Shown: positions 1 through 11,975 of the stretch, in pieces
Layout: every line of letters begins with the position of its first letter
Numbering within the stretch: position 1 is the first letter of the stretch
NCBI GenBank assembly: GCA_002102555.1
Contig: MCFL01000048.1
Span: 117,917-181,916, forward strand
DNA from: Catenaria anguillulae PL171
Taxonomy: Eukaryota > Blastocladiomycota > Blastocladiomycetes > Blastocladiales > Catenariaceae
Reading direction: 5' to 3'
Length of the DNA: 64,000 nucleotides
Notes under the pieces: generated by a model
What the model was told of the DNA's origin: nothing
Database searches by the model: none
What the model saw: the letters and a program-made list of their open reading frames with translations, nothing else
Translations under genes and position numbers: made by a program

Positions 1-960
1 TTTCGGAAGTGTTTCACAGCGCCCCGAGAAGTTCCCACGTGCAGTTGATGATGACAAGCTTTGTGTCGCCATATACTTTTTCCGATGACTGGATTTGGAC
101 GTGGACGAGCACTCCGCTAGGTTTCTCTGCTGCACACTGTCGATTGTACTCACGGTCTCTGCAGTTATCCTCAGAGATGTCTGGTGGGAAGTTGGATACT
201 GAGCGTGATTCCGAGCGGAGCTCGAGGACCACTGGTGCGAGCTTGAAAAATTGCTGGTCGTGGCGGTGAATCGCGTTGAAGGGCACCAGAAAATTGCTCT
301 GGATTGTGGTGTGGCGCTTCTAGATTTGATTTGCCACCTCGAAAGCCACGGGACAAAGGTTCCAGCACAAATTGCTCACGAGACAAACGCATGAGCCACG
401 CGTGAAGCGTGCTTCTGGAAGGTCCTCAGCCCAACCGTCCAACCACGACACGACCCTTGGTTGATCCCACACTCACTTGTGCCAGCAAGGCGAAAGAAGA
501 TCCACACCGGTTCCCACTCGTTGCAGTCAGCCCCTAGCCTTTTGTCCGCATGCACCGGCCCCCTGGCCACCCACTTTCTCAAAATTGCACCATTGGCTCA
601 TCCAACTCACATGACCGCTCAACGGGCGGCGCAACGCATCTGCTGCCAACATGAAATGAAACCTCGCCAAACGATTGCTGCTCAGCTGAGCATCAACTGC
701 AGCACCAGCTGACCTGGGCCTGCTGGAGCTGTCTCACACGTTGCACTCGCCCGCGTTTGCTTGCGCTTGCCCCCAAGGTCCGGTGACTCGCATTGCAATT
801 ATCATCACCGCGCCGCACGCGCATGAATCCTTGGCCACCCGTTGTCTGGGCCGAGTGACCATGTAGGCTCTCGGCTGATGCTGCTTCGAGATGCCCCTTT
901 GGCCACATGGACTTTTGTTCCCGAAGAGGCCAGCCGACCCCGAGCCTTGGTCTAGAAGCT
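1..960. other. No gene recognised at left edge
   Basis: No frame in this stretch gives a convincing protein and none of the overlapping short frames resembles a known family. It serves at least in part as the upstream region of the amino acid transporter that begins at 1132. Confidence 0.5.
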
Positions 961-966
961 CGCGCA

Positions 967-973
967 TATAAAA
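967..973 (+). promoter_or_regulatory. TATA box of first transporter gene
   Basis: TATAAAA lies 159-165 bp before the start codon at 1132, in otherwise GC-rich DNA. A pyrimidine-rich stretch follows (1050-1110), as is common for a fungal 5' leader. The assignment rests on sequence and spacing only. Confidence 0.45.
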
Positions 974-1131
974 TCAAGGTGGGTCCCCAACGCCTTGCGC
1001 CCGGTCGCTAGAGCCCGAACATGTACAGTTCCCTAGCGCCGCCCCTTGCTTGAATCCCTTCCTGCTTCTTGCCCATCTCTCCCATCCCTCCATCTACATA
1101 CAACCATCAACCGACCTGCCTCTCGCCCGCG

Positions 1132-2967
1132 ATGGTCAATCTCCCTCCTGCCCTCAAGCCGCTCGTTGCGGTCAAGACCTTCGAGTCCTTGCAAGCGCAA
1201 GCTGGCGCGTCGAACATGAAGCGCGATTTGGACGCCAAGGATGTCGTGTTGATTGGTATTGTTGCGTTTCTTTCTGTTTCGCCGTTGTGACACGTCCTCC
1301 AACCCATACCTATACTTGGTGCCCACAGGTATCGGTGAAATCATTGGTGCTGGTATTTTTGTCATTACCGGTACTGCCGCTGCCAAGTTTGCCGGTCCCG
1401 CCATTGTCCTGTCGTTCGTCATTGCTGGTATCACTTGCGCTTTCGCCGGTCTCTGCTACTCTGAGATGGCGGCCTGTGTCCCGATTTCTGGATCAGCTTA
1501 CACGTACGCATACGCTACTATTGGCGAGCTTGGAGCTTGGATCGTGGGGTGCGTTTGTCGTTTCCTGATTTCGTTTCGGTCATGTCTCGCTCTATTGCTG
1601 ACGATTCCGACCGTACATAGTTTCGATTTGATGGTCGAGTACCTCGTTGGTGCCGCAACTGTGCCGTTGGCTGGTCTGCATACCTCTGCAGTTTCATCGA
1701 AACCATTACCGGTACCGAATTGTCGCCTGCCTTCACCAACGGCGCGCTCTCGTACACGGACGAAAAGGGCTTTTACCGCGACGAATCAAACGGATTTGTC
1801 AACTTGCCCGCCATGGCCGTTGTCATTGCCTGCACCGTTGCCCTGTGCTTTGGCGTCAAGCACTCTGCCTGGGTCAACCACACGCTTTGCGCCGTCAAGC
1901 TCGCGGTCATTTTCCTCTTCTTGTTCGCGACGGTCGGCTACATTGATCCCAAGAACTGGTCGCCATTCATTCCTGGCCCTGATGCCGATGGCACTTATGG
2001 CATTCAAGGTGTATTCCGCGCTTCCACGTCCGTCTTCTTCGGTACGTCACGCACCCCCCTTGCCATTTTTCGATTTGTGCTCACCAGCTGACGACGCGTT
2101 TCATGCTTGTCTGCACGCAGCCTACATTGGTTTCGATGCCGTCTCCACGACTGCCCAAGAAGTCAAGAACCCTGCTCGCGACATGCCAATTGGTATCATG
2201 GGCTCGTTGGGCTTCTGCACAGTGATTTACATTCTTGTGTCGGGCACTCTCACCGGTATCTCGCCATACAAGCTTCTCAAGACTGCGGCGCCCTTGTCCG
2301 ACACTGTAAAGCGTCTCGGTCTTGGCTGGCTCTCGACGCTTGTGAGCATTGGCGCTATCTCGGGGCTGACAAGCGTGATCCTCGTCTCCCTGATGGCCCA
2401 GCCTCGCGTACGTTCTTGCATTTCCCACTTTTTTTTTCCGTCCTCCGACTCACGCTTCGTAAACCCATATAGATTTTCTACGCCATGGCCTATGATGGTC
2501 TCCTCCCACCGGTGTTTGGCAAGATTAACAAAAAGTACGGCACGCCCGTGATCCAAACCGTCATTTCTGGCACGATTTGTGCGCTCATGGCCGGCTTTTT
2601 CCCGATCGATGTGCTTGGTGACTTGACGTCGGCGGGTACCTTGTTCGCGTTTGCCCTCGTGTCGCTCTCAGTTGGTGTGTTGCGCTTCACCCGCCCCGAC
2701 ATTGAGCGGCCCTTCAAGGTGCCACTCGGTCCCGTCATCATCCCTGCGCTCGGCTTTATTTGCTCCATGGGGTTGGTCATCAACACGGGCGGCGCGACTG
2801 TGTTGCGGTTGATTATCTGGATGGCATTTGGTTTGGTCATTTACGCGCTCTACGGTCGTCGTCACTCTGTCCTGCGGACAGGCAAATCTATCGAGGGGCT
2901 TGCCAAGGCCGAGGATTTCGGTGGCCACGGCGAGCACAAGGCTTCGGATGGCAAGGAGGTTGCTTAG
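1132..2967 (+). CDS. Cationic amino acid transporter, copy 1 (APC/CAT, SLC7-like)
   Basis: Predicted plasma-membrane or vacuolar amino acid permease of the APC superfamily, CAT-like branch. Five exons: 1132-1255, 1329-1548, 1621-2041, 2121-2407, 2473-2967, with introns of 65-79 nt and canonical ends. The first helix carries IGEIIGAGIFVITG, the unwound substrate-binding helix of the family. Later landmarks are YIGFDAVSTTAQEVKNP (helix 6 region) and RPDIERPFKVPLGP near the C-terminus. About 515 residues, normal length. In exon 3, near 1663, one base is missing: GTGCC stands where GTGGCC is needed to keep the GAATVAVGW frame seen in the paralogue at 4912-6805. Exon lengths sum to 1547, so one added base gives 516 codons including stop. 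The start is the first ATG after the TATA box and matches the paralogue's N-terminus. Substrate specificity is inferred from family only. Confidence 0.9.
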
Positions 2968-3934
2968 AGTAGCGCTGTCGGTTTGCGTAGCGACTTTCAT
3001 CGTGGCCCTAGAAGGGTGAAGGCGTTGAGTCGGAGTATCATGTTGCAATGTCTCGGCCGTTTTTGTGAGCGTTGACTGTGCCGCTGGTTTCGTTTTGTAC
3101 ATCTCCCTCGTGCTCGCATGTATCAAGTGACGTATAAACTGTTGTTCATCCTGTTTTCTTCACATTGCGTTCGGCAGTAATCGACACTGGTCGCTTGGCA
3201 GCATCACAAAAATAAGTCATCCAGTGTGGACAAATGGGTGCATGCGTGCATGACTTCATGCGAGCCAACATCACCAGTGTGGGCTCGTGGATAGCAAGGG
3301 TTGGATACGGATAGGCTCGATGGGCGGCGCGGACCAATAGTGGACATAAAGCAGTCCATTCACATCGAATAGGATAGGCGGCGCGAAATGGATCTTGACT
3401 CAAGAAACTTGGATGTTGGATCTTCCTCTTTGGCTCCTCTGAAACGACGACTACTGCCACATAGTCACAGCCTACAAAAGCAACCGTCCAACACCAAATG
3501 CACTCGAATCTACGTCTGCTGGGCTTCACGTTGTGTATATACCAACTTCACGGTTCCGACCGATTCATTTCACACCGCACACAACCTCGGCATCCTCGCC
3601 TCTGCGTCAAGTTTTAATTTCTTCCTCCTCATCGTCACCGAAAACCTCGTGGTCCCGTACCATGCGAGACAGGCAGCAAAGGAATAACACGCGGCACGAC
3701 CTAGTACGAGGAATTGTGCACGCAGACAGCTGGCGGGGTATGTCTCCTTCACTTGATTGATGTGGCCCTCCATTTTGTTCTCACACTCACACTCCTTCTC
3801 TGATCGCTTTGGTTGCCTTGCCTTGTGAAGTGGCAACACTGCTCGCTGGCCAATCGCTCACCTGGCGCTTTCATCACCGCCTGGCTTCCAAGCCATCAGG
3901 GACTCGGTCAAGTACCAAATCGTCAACTTTCGGC
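2968..3934. other. Intergenic, no gene recognised
   Basis: This 970-bp stretch holds the 3' region of transporter copy 1 and the upstream region of the small unknown gene. Several short frames exist on both strands, but none has a start, family resemblance or exon structure that I can support. Confidence 0.45.
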
Positions 3935-4532
3935 ATGCTCACCCATCTTGCCCCTCACAGCGGCTTTGCACAACAGAAACGTCTGAGAAAGTATCTGCAG
4001 CTATGGAGGCGAGTGGTTGTCGCGCACTGCATAGTGAGCCAAGTCAGAACCCTCGCCAACCGTCACCATGTCGAGGACCCCTTGACCTTGTCGAGTACAC
4101 AACGCACGCTGTCACAAACGTGGTGGTCGATCTGCTCGACTCTGGCGTGATGATTTCCGTCGATTCACTCCGCAGCAATGTGCTTCCTTTGCTCTTGTTC
4201 CTGCGCAACCGCGACCAAGTCCCGTCATACAACCTTCTCACGACATACCCGGCGGACGCCATCGCCGCCTTGCACAAGGCCATGTCCCAACACCACACCC
4301 AACTAGTCAACTTTGACTACTACGGTTTCAAGGGCGGCATTCGCGACCGTCGACTGGTTTACCCGCAGCAGACCTCGCGCACGCACTTGGCGTGGGCATT
4401 CGATGCCGGCGACGCCCTGGCAGTGTTGGCGACATGGTAACGGTCGAGCTGTGCGGTGCGGATCCTTTTTCTGTTGCCTGTTGGCGCATGGCGGCGGGCT
4501 TGGAGGATGTTTTCCGGCTGCCTCGTCCTTGA
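3935..4532 (+). CDS. Unrecognised small protein gene, ~199 aa, broken frame
   Basis: A coding-like tract that starts with MLTHLAPHSGFAQQKRL and passes through LVEYTTHAVTNVVVDLLDSG, SYNLLTTYPADAIAALHKAM and NFDYYGFKGGIRDRRLVYPQ. It ends in VTVELCGADPFSVACWRMAA and a TGA at 4530-4532. Two frame changes are needed, one near 4080 and one at about 4432, both of the missing-base type seen elsewhere in this window. With both added back the length is exactly 200 codons. I do not recognise the family. It sits between the two inverted transporter copies. The N-terminal limit is the least certain part, and coding-like sequence may extend past the stop towards 4740. Confidence 0.4.
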
Positions 4533-4911
4533 TTTCGACACGCCGGTCGAAACCATATCACTCGAGCATCTGACCGTCGGCCTGCGGCGTACTCGTTCCC
4601 TTTGCTCCCCCCTGACCATCACCTTTGCTCTTGCCGACACCCTCATTTGGCTTGTGCAACGGCCAACGCCTTTGTCGCCTGGATACGCGTTCCCGCGGCG
4701 AGGCAAACTTGCCCGCGTCGCGTCATTTGTTGTGGATCACAAATGGATCACAAATGGCAGTCTGCACGAGAATGTCACAAATCAACATCGTTGGGCCCAT
4801 TCAGTTCAATAAATACTTATCATACATTTGCACTGCTCACATGCATATTTACAAAACTGGACAGACAGAAACTCACCTGACAATATGTGGCAAACTCCGC
4901 AAACGGTGTAG

Positions 4912-6805
4912 TTACACCGACTCCTTTGCCTCCCCAGCCTTGGCTGCATCCCCATGACCGCCGCCAAAGTCTCTGCCTTGGCAATTCCCTCCACCGCCTT
5001 ACCAGTGCGCAGCACAGAGTGGCGGGCCGAGTATCCAAAGTACACACACCAACCAATCGCCATCCAAAGCAGCAACCGCAACAGGGTGGCGCCGCCCGTG
5101 TTGATGACCAACCCCATGGACAATGAAGCCGAGCGCAGGGATGATGACGGGACCGAGAGGCACCTTGAAGGGGCGCTCAATATCGGGACGCGTGAAGCGC
5201 AACACACCGACGGACAGCGACACGAGCGCAAAAGCAAACAAGGTACCGGCCGATGTCAAGTCGCCAAGAACGTCAATAGGCAAGAATCCGGCCATGACGG
5301 CGCAAATTGAGCCGGAGAGCATTGTTTGCACCAGAGGCGTTCCGTACTTCTTGTTGATCTTGCCGAACACAGGCGGCAGCATGCCGTCGGCGGCCATGGC
5401 GTAGAACACGCGGGTTGGGCCATAAGCGATACCAAGATGACGGAGGTCAAGCCCGCGATCGCGCCAATGCTCACAAGCGTCGCAAGCCAGTTCATCCCGA
5501 GGCGGATAACGGCGTCCGAGAGAGGCGCGGCAGTGTTGAGGAGCTTGTATGGCGAGATGCCAGTGAGGGCGCCCGAAACGAGAATGTACACGACTGTGCA
5601 GAAGCCCAACGAGCCCATGATACCAATTGGCATGTCGCGAGCAGGGTTCTTGACTTCTTGGGCAGTCGTGGAGACGGCATCGAAACCAATGTAGGCTGAC
5701 AAGTCGAAATGGGAGATCCCAGTGAGCAACGAAAGTGTTGTAGGAGAATGATCAAGGCAACATGTGGTACATACCGAAGAAGACGGACGTGGAAGCGCGG
5801 AATACACCTTGAATCCCGTAGGTACCATCGGCATCTGGGCCAGGAATGAACGGCGACCAGTTGGCGGGTTGAATGTAGCCGACAGTGGCAAAGAGGAAGA
5901 GGAAAATCACAACGAGTTTCTACATAAGCGAGGTACATGGATTGCGTTAGGAGATGAGCAAGTGAAAAGATAGGTGATCGTGAAGAAATATCTCCCGCAT
6001 ACCGTTCCACAAAGCACATGGTTGATGAGAGCCGACTGCTTGACGCCAAAGCACAGAGCGAGTGTACAGAACATGACCACACCAATAGCAGGCAAGTTGG
6101 CGATGCCGTTCTTTTCGTCCGAGTAGAATCCCTTCTCGTCCGTGTAGGAGAGCGCGCCGTTGGTCCAGGTGGGCGAAACTGGAGTGCCGGTGATACTTTC
6201 GATGAACTTGCACAAGTACGCCGACCAGCCAACAGCAACGGTTGCCGCACCGACAAGGTACTCCAACATCAAGTCAAAACTGTTCAAATGCAGTGTTTCA
6301 ATGACGAAACGTGAGCATCACCCGTAACAGCAAATCTGGACCGACTGGAATGCGGGAAACAGCAAAACGCACCCCACGGTGAAGCCGAACAGTTCTCCAC
6401 AAGTACTGTACGCATACGTGTACGCTGAGCCTGCAATGGGCACGCAGGCCGCCATCTCAGAGTAGCAGAGACCGGCGAAAGCGCAAGTGATACCGGCAAT
6501 GACGAACGACAGGACAATGGCGGGACCGGCAAACTTGGCAGCGGCCGTACCGGTAATGACGAAAATACCAGCACCAATGATTTCACCAATACCTGATGGT
6601 GGTGAGAATTGATTTGGATTGTGAGTTGAAAGAGTCGAGGTGGGAGCTATGAAACGCGCATGGAGTGAATGATACGCGTACCAATCAATGTCACATCCTT
6701 GGCAGTCAAGGTGCGTTTCATCTGAGAGGCGGCTGCTTGTGCTTGGAGCGACTCATAAGTCTTGACCGCGAAGAGCGGCTTGAGAGCGGGGGGTAGGTTG
6801 ACCAT
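4912..6805 (-). CDS. Cationic amino acid transporter, copy 2 (APC/CAT, SLC7-like)
   Basis: Paralogue of the gene at 1132-2967, in the opposite orientation, tail to tail. Exons on the minus strand: 6805-6682, 6592-6373, 6279-6003, 5919-5775, 5695-4912. Same N-terminus (MVNLPPALKPL), IGEIIGAG helix, YIGFDAVSTTAQEVKNP segment and ERPFKVPLGP near the end. Exon structure differs from copy 1: there is an extra 83-nt intron (5920-6002), and the intron that copy 1 has after MAQPR is absent. Three frame breaks are visible by comparison with copy 1: one base missing near 5412 (CCCGC for CCCCGC), two near 5120, and one near 4970 (GAGAC for GAGGAC). Exon lengths sum to 1550; four bases restore 518 codons. 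The stop is the TAA at 4914-4912. Either deletion errors in the assembly or a decaying copy; the similar break in clathrin argues for errors. Confidence 0.85.
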
Positions 6806-6968
6806 GGTGTTGCCAGTCAAGTCGAAATGTATGGGGAATAGCTTGGAGCAGTGCACGAAAGATGGGAATGTGCTGGAGTGCTGGACGACTGAGGTGCAAA
6901 TCACAGTGCTGGAGGGGAAGTCGTTGGTCTTTATCCGTTCCGACTTCGGCGTTAAGTGACAAGTTGGA

Positions 6969-6986
6969 GGGGGGGGGGGGGGGGGG
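6969..6986. repeat. 18-base poly-G tract
   Basis: An uninterrupted run of G's (C's on the transporter strand) about 165 bp upstream of the start of transporter copy 2. The length is likely to be unreliable in any sequencing technology and may be polymorphic. Confidence 0.8.
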
Positions 6987-7780
6987 ACTTCGAGAGACGT
7001 GTACGAGACGTGGAACTTCATTCGGGAAGTCCAAGAGCCAACGTAGCAACTTGAACTGGAAGCCCATGTAACACCCAGCCAGTTCTGGACTCAAAGTCAC
7101 ACGACCATCTGGAAGTGGCGGGTGGGACAAGGAATCTCATACCATCAGGTCATGTGAATATGTGCCTTTTGCCGGAAAACGCAAGCGTAATGAACGACAA
7201 TGTTGGCTGAGATAATGACCTTCAGAGGCTCGACACCTTGGTCGCCATGCCTAGCGCCAGCCTGAGGTCAGGTGCTTGCGGCGTGTGAGATTGCCGGAGG
7301 CTTGCGTGGATGGAATGGCTGTCTCACATGAACAACGGTCGCGTTCTCATCATCAACCCTCAACAACACACCAACTATCAAGGAGCCCTGCATGGTTTGC
7401 GGAGAGGTAGCTCATGACCTCCCAGCCCATACGAGCTGCGGGACGACTAACGCCATCATGTGACTCGGTCTGCGAGCATGCTGCATATGACCACACGGCA
7501 CAAGCCATAGCCAAACGTTGGTCGCAAGGTCAACGTCGACATGGCGCGATATCCCTCAGGTCCAACTTACATTGCTCCCATGCTGGAATGCTCGCAGAAG
7601 TGCATAAGCGCGACACACTTTGAGAGAAATCACCAAAGAAAGAAAAACATGTATTGTTGGAGAACAAGCTGTTGACTGGAATAGTCACAAAGCACAAGAA
7701 CAAGGCACGAGAAAGACAAACGCGGTCACGACTCTCGACAATCCGCCAAATCCAAGGCACGACAACAAGATAAGACCAAA
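6987..7780. other. Intergenic, no gene recognised
   Basis: Between transporter copy 2 (transcribed leftward from 6805) and the 3' end of ARS2 (leftward, ending 7781). It should hold the transporter promoter and the ARS2 terminator. No convincing coding frame was seen on either strand. Confidence 0.45.
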
Positions 7781-9948
7781 TCAATCGTAATCCAAGACAA
7801 CGTCGCCCTCAACCACCACCGGTGCATCCAAATCCGTATAGTACTTGATGCCCCTGGGATCCATGGACCGAGCATCCAACCCTGCGGGCGTGACGCCTGC
7901 AACGGCAAACTCCCTGGGCGACCGAGGCCCGGCGCCACCAATGCCACGCGCGCCGCCGCCATACCCGCCGCGATCGTCGTGCTGTTGGTGATGATACCGG
8001 TCGCTACCCCTGGGCCCGCCGCGGTGGTGCATGGGCCCTGTCGGCACATAGCCGGGCGGCCTAAATGGCGTCGTTGACGAAAACTGGCCCATGGCGCCCT
8101 GATTGCCCGACGGGTCGCGCGGCATGAGATGATGCGGGTCAAGCAGGAATGCGTTAATGTACTTGTTGTGGCGAATGACGGCCTCAATCTCGCCCTGAAT
8201 GGCCTCGGCGTGCTTGTTCTTGATATGCTTGATGACAAAGCCCGTGTCGCGGAACAGCTTTTCGCACCCGCTCACATCGCACCGGAACCGGCCCTCGCCC
8301 TGCTTGGCCACAAACTTTTGCAGCGTCAAGTCGACGGCCTGGTCGTCCGAGAGCGCGCCCAGCGGGGCAAGGCCCTCGGGCTGAGTGGGCGCATCGAACC
8401 GGAGCTTGATCTTGGAGTCAAACTTGGCCAAAAAGCCCAGCATGCGGTCCGACGACAAGTCGCACTCGCCCGGCTTGCGGAACACCTTGTCGCCACACTT
8501 CCACGCGAGCTCTTCCATGGACTCTGCCTCGACGCCCGCAGAGTAGTAGCAGTACAAGTGGACCTTGCGCAGGTACTGGATGAGCTTGTCGAGACACTGC
8601 TTCTCTGTGGCGGTCGGGAACCGCTCGGCAAGCAGCGCCACGCCCTGCAACCCATACTCAGCGTCGAGCTTGACGGCAATGCTCTTGACCTGCTCGAGAT
8701 CCAGCAGCACGCGGTCGGCGTGCGCAAACGCCTCGGACACGGTGGTGCGGAACTTTGGGGCGCCAACGGGCACAATGCCAATGGTCAGGTTGTGTAAGAC
8801 CTTGAACTTTTCGGGCACGCCCGTCATGGCGAAAGCCGCCGAGTCGGCCGACGTGGTTTGTGCGGGCGCAGTGCTGAAATCAAGACCTTGGTCGCCCGCC
8901 GTCACGGCCAGCGCCGCCTTGCTTGTGGTCATGAGGTCTTGGTACTTTTTCACTTCAGCCAGGGCCGCCTCGGCCTCGGCCACACTAGCAAACACGACCC
9001 ATCCCGTGCGCGGACCCAGTGCAAAGTGCGGACTCATGTTGCTCTGCACAAATGGCCCGTGGCGGTCCGTGGTGGCAGGTACACGTGGTTCCGACAGCGT
9101 CAAGTACGTGTATCCGGGCATTTCAGCAAACGCCAAATGCAAGTCTGCGCGCTTGACTGACAAGGGGATCGACTTGATGTGCAGGGTGCGCAGTGCTTGT
9201 TCAGCTCGGTCGGCAATTTCGGCCTCAACGCCCATGGGCTCGTGCTCGGGCAACTGGTCGAGATCCACCGCGTCGTACTTGCCCGCAGGCAAGTCCACCA
9301 TGAATTTCTCAAACAGCATGGCCTTCATTTTGCCCAAGCCTTCGCGGCGCTGAGCCTGGACCTCAGGGTGATACTTTTCAACGACCCAATCCTCTTGCTC
9401 GTGCGCCAAAAAGAACTTGCGCTGAAAGCCACGGATCCACTGGGTCTTGTAAGCATCGTACCGAGCGAGAATCTCTTGGTACTGGGCCTCGTCCTCTTCG
9501 CGGTTGGCGGGACGTTCGGCAAGTTCCTTTTTGGACCTGAGCCAAGCAGCATAGGTTTTCCAGTCGACCAGATAGTCGAGCGTCATGGGATCTTGGAGCG
9601 AACCACGGCGCTGCTCGCGGTAGGCGGGTCTGTCGCGGTCGCGGTGGCCGGGGCCAGAAGTGGGCGAGCGCGGGCCGCAGAATGGCGGTGGCCTGGGCGG
9701 CGGTCTGTTGTGTTGTGTGTGTGTGCGTAGAGTGAGGAGGGTGTGGCGGATGAGGCAAGCATGGTGAGTTTATGGGGTGCGTTGTTCAAGTGGCAAGCAA
9801 CCGGGAGAGAAAACGTACTGTCAGACATGTCCGAGTCCCTGCGTGGACGGCGAGGGATGCTAAGGCGCAAGTCGGCGACGGGCTGCTGGTCCATGCCGTT
9901 GCCATTGCCCACGGCGGGGCGAGAGCGGCCAAACTCGTCGGTTTGCAT
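7781..9948 (-). CDS. ARS2/Serrate-type zinc-finger protein
   Basis: Nuclear RNA-processing factor that in characterised members (metazoan ARS2/SRRT, plant SERRATE, S. pombe Pir2) bridges the cap-binding complex to RNA maturation or decay. Evidence: the N-terminal Serrate/ARS2 region (MTLDYLVDWKTYAAWLRSKK), the helical core, and a single C2H2 finger of the diagnostic form RFRCDVSGCEKLFRD followed by FVIKHIKNKH, then a Gly/Pro/Arg-rich tail. The main exon is open from about 9704 or 9692 to the TGA at 7783-7781. Upstream of MTLDYL the same frame encodes an Arg/Asp-rich stretch (RDRDRPAYREQRRG). Exon 1 runs from the ATG at 9948 to the GTACGT donor at 9818. Joining it in frame requires one extra base or a weaker donor, so the junction is unsettled. 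Total about 685 residues. Confidence 0.88.
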
Positions 9949-10474
9949 GATGGGTGCAATGACTCACTCGGATGAGGGCAAGGGTCGACCGGCCGACAAG
10001 GAAGGTAATGCTGGGCTATGTTGGTTGCATTGGTACACGATATGGCGTGAAGACATACATGGGGGGAATGGGCCGAGAGCAGAGGTCATGTGATGACAAG
10101 ACGAGACGAGATGGGTGGTGCAAAGAAGAGTCGAGAGAGTGAGTATCCATGGAAAAACAGGCAAGCAAATGCAAATGCACAGGGTCACACGATGGCTTAG
10201 TACGCACTTTGACGAGCCGCTGCCAAGCTGATCGTGTGATATTTCATTTTTTCTCGTTTGTCTGTTTTGGCATCCACAGAAATCTCGCAACACTTAAGTC
10301 AACGGGATCGGCGGCCCGTGCCTTCACAGATGTGCATATGCAGAACGAAAACAATCAATCTTTGGTGTTTCACATTATATCCCTAATTGACAGGATAGCA
10401 AGACATGATGCAAAACAACAAGATGGAGCATTACACCACCAAGTGAGCCAGTGAGTCATTCCATTCAATATACC
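9949..10474. other. Divergent intergenic region
   Basis: Separates ARS2 (leftward) from the voltage-sensor-like gene (rightward), so it should contain both promoters. No gene-like frame and no clear TATA element were found. Confidence 0.45.
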
Positions 10475-11975
10475 ATGTTCAACCACCAAACCAACGCACA
10501 CCACCACCCGCCGCCTTCATCGCTTCCCCAAGCACACTCTGCTCGCGCCTTTTCCAGTTCCAGTCCCAGTCCCAGTTCCAGGCAACACCAACAATTCCAA
10601 CAGCACATTCCCCTCTCAGCGTCTCCATCTCCGCCTCCGCCTCCGCTCCACCCTCGGCTCTCAATTCACACTCCCCGTTCCACGCTCCAAACCCTGTCCC
10701 GCCGCCAACCGCCGCCACCGCCTTTGCCAACGCGTCTGCTGGCAAGATCCATTTGGTGGGCTCCACTGGCGCCGCCTCATCCTCTTCCCCCTCCACGTCT
10801 CCCAGTCCAAGCGCAGCCTTTCGCTCCTTTGTCCCTGGCACCATTCAGTCTCCCATTGTCCACACCAAACGCATCCAAGCCTACATGTCGCGCAAAGTCT
10901 CCGACTTGGTCGGCGGCGTGCTGGACGACGACGCTGGAGAGTCTAGAACACCATATCAGCAGCTGCCGCCATCACAGATGAATGGGTCATCCGCGGCGCC
11001 CTATGCACAACCACCAGTGTCAACATGCCACCAGCATTCACTTCTCCCAACGGGTTCCCTGTCAACCCACAAAGGGAGGGTCCTTCATGTCAAATGGATC
11101 CAGCGCTTCTGCCTTCTTTTATCCTTCACCGTACGTCACGGCCATGATTCTTTTCCTGCCTTCTTTGTTCTTTGCGCCACTTGCTCAACCCGCGCCATCG
11201 CTCCATTTCCTTAGAAACTCTGGCGTGTCTCGCGCCGAAGTCTGGCGCATGCTGGCCAATCGCGTCTACTTTTCAAAGTTTTACAAGCTCATTTACGTCA
11301 CCATGACCATCCTCGCACTCATCACTGTTGTTCTCGTGCGTTTTGCTTTTGTTTTCTTTAGTTGGCCACATAATTCATTCATCCACATTTGCTTCTTTTC
11401 TCGCAGTCGTTTATCAACACTTGCCCAACAACCCTCTTCCTCGCCCTCGAATGCATCGTCAATCTGACCCTCATCTCGAGGTGGGCATCCGCTTCCTTGC
11501 CACGCGCCGCCAATTCTTCCAGTCTCGCGCCAATGTCCTTGACGTGATTCTCGTCACTCTGTGTCTTTTCCTTCTTGGCATGGTCTTGCACGATGCGAAA
11601 TCGTGTAAAGCCGGCGGCGACGCTCAGCAGCAGCAGCGGGGCGAGGCGGTCGTGGATTCAGTGCTGCTGATTATTCGAAACACATTGCAGTTGGCCAGGA
11701 TTGTCAACATGTTGCGCAAGTACGATGGACATGCCTTTCCTTTTGTTATGATTTGGCGACAATGACTGACAAGATGATGCTTTGATTCATGACCCAGGAA
11801 CCAAAATCAACTCAACGCCCATGTGGCCTCGGTCGATTTTACTGGCCTCGAGGATGGCGGGCACCATGATCCGTTACTCTTTGATGCCGAGGACGAGCAG
11901 CTCGGATTTGGTGTCAGCATTTCGCCCGCTGGTAACCAGCATGGCGGGAGCAATCAGTCGTTGTTGCCTCGGTGA
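10475..11975 (+). CDS. Four-helix, voltage-sensor-like membrane protein
   Basis: About 423 residues in four exons (10475-11130, 11215-11335, 11407-11719, 11798-11975). The first ~220 residues are Ser/Pro/Gln-rich and probably cytosolic. A membrane module follows: helix 1 (KLIYVTMTILALITVV), helix 2 (TLFLALECIVNLTL, then a conserved EVGIRF), helix 3 (NVLDVILVTLCLFLLGMVLH), and helix 4 with spaced arginines (VLLIIRNTLQLARIVNMLRK) like the S4 of an ion-transport domain. A short acidic tail ends at TGA 11973-11975. No pore helix or selectivity filter follows, so it resembles a stand-alone voltage-sensor domain. Frame breaks: one base missing near 11475 (CATCTCGAG), and three in the low-complexity N-terminus. 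Adding four bases to the 1268-nt exon total gives 424 codons. The 5' end is uncertain. Function is inferred from topology alone. Confidence 0.7.

Noticed and set aside
591-604. GCACCATTGGCTCA near the left edge as a fifth R repeat
   Set aside because: Only 14 bases match the right end of R, with no continuing similarity on either side.
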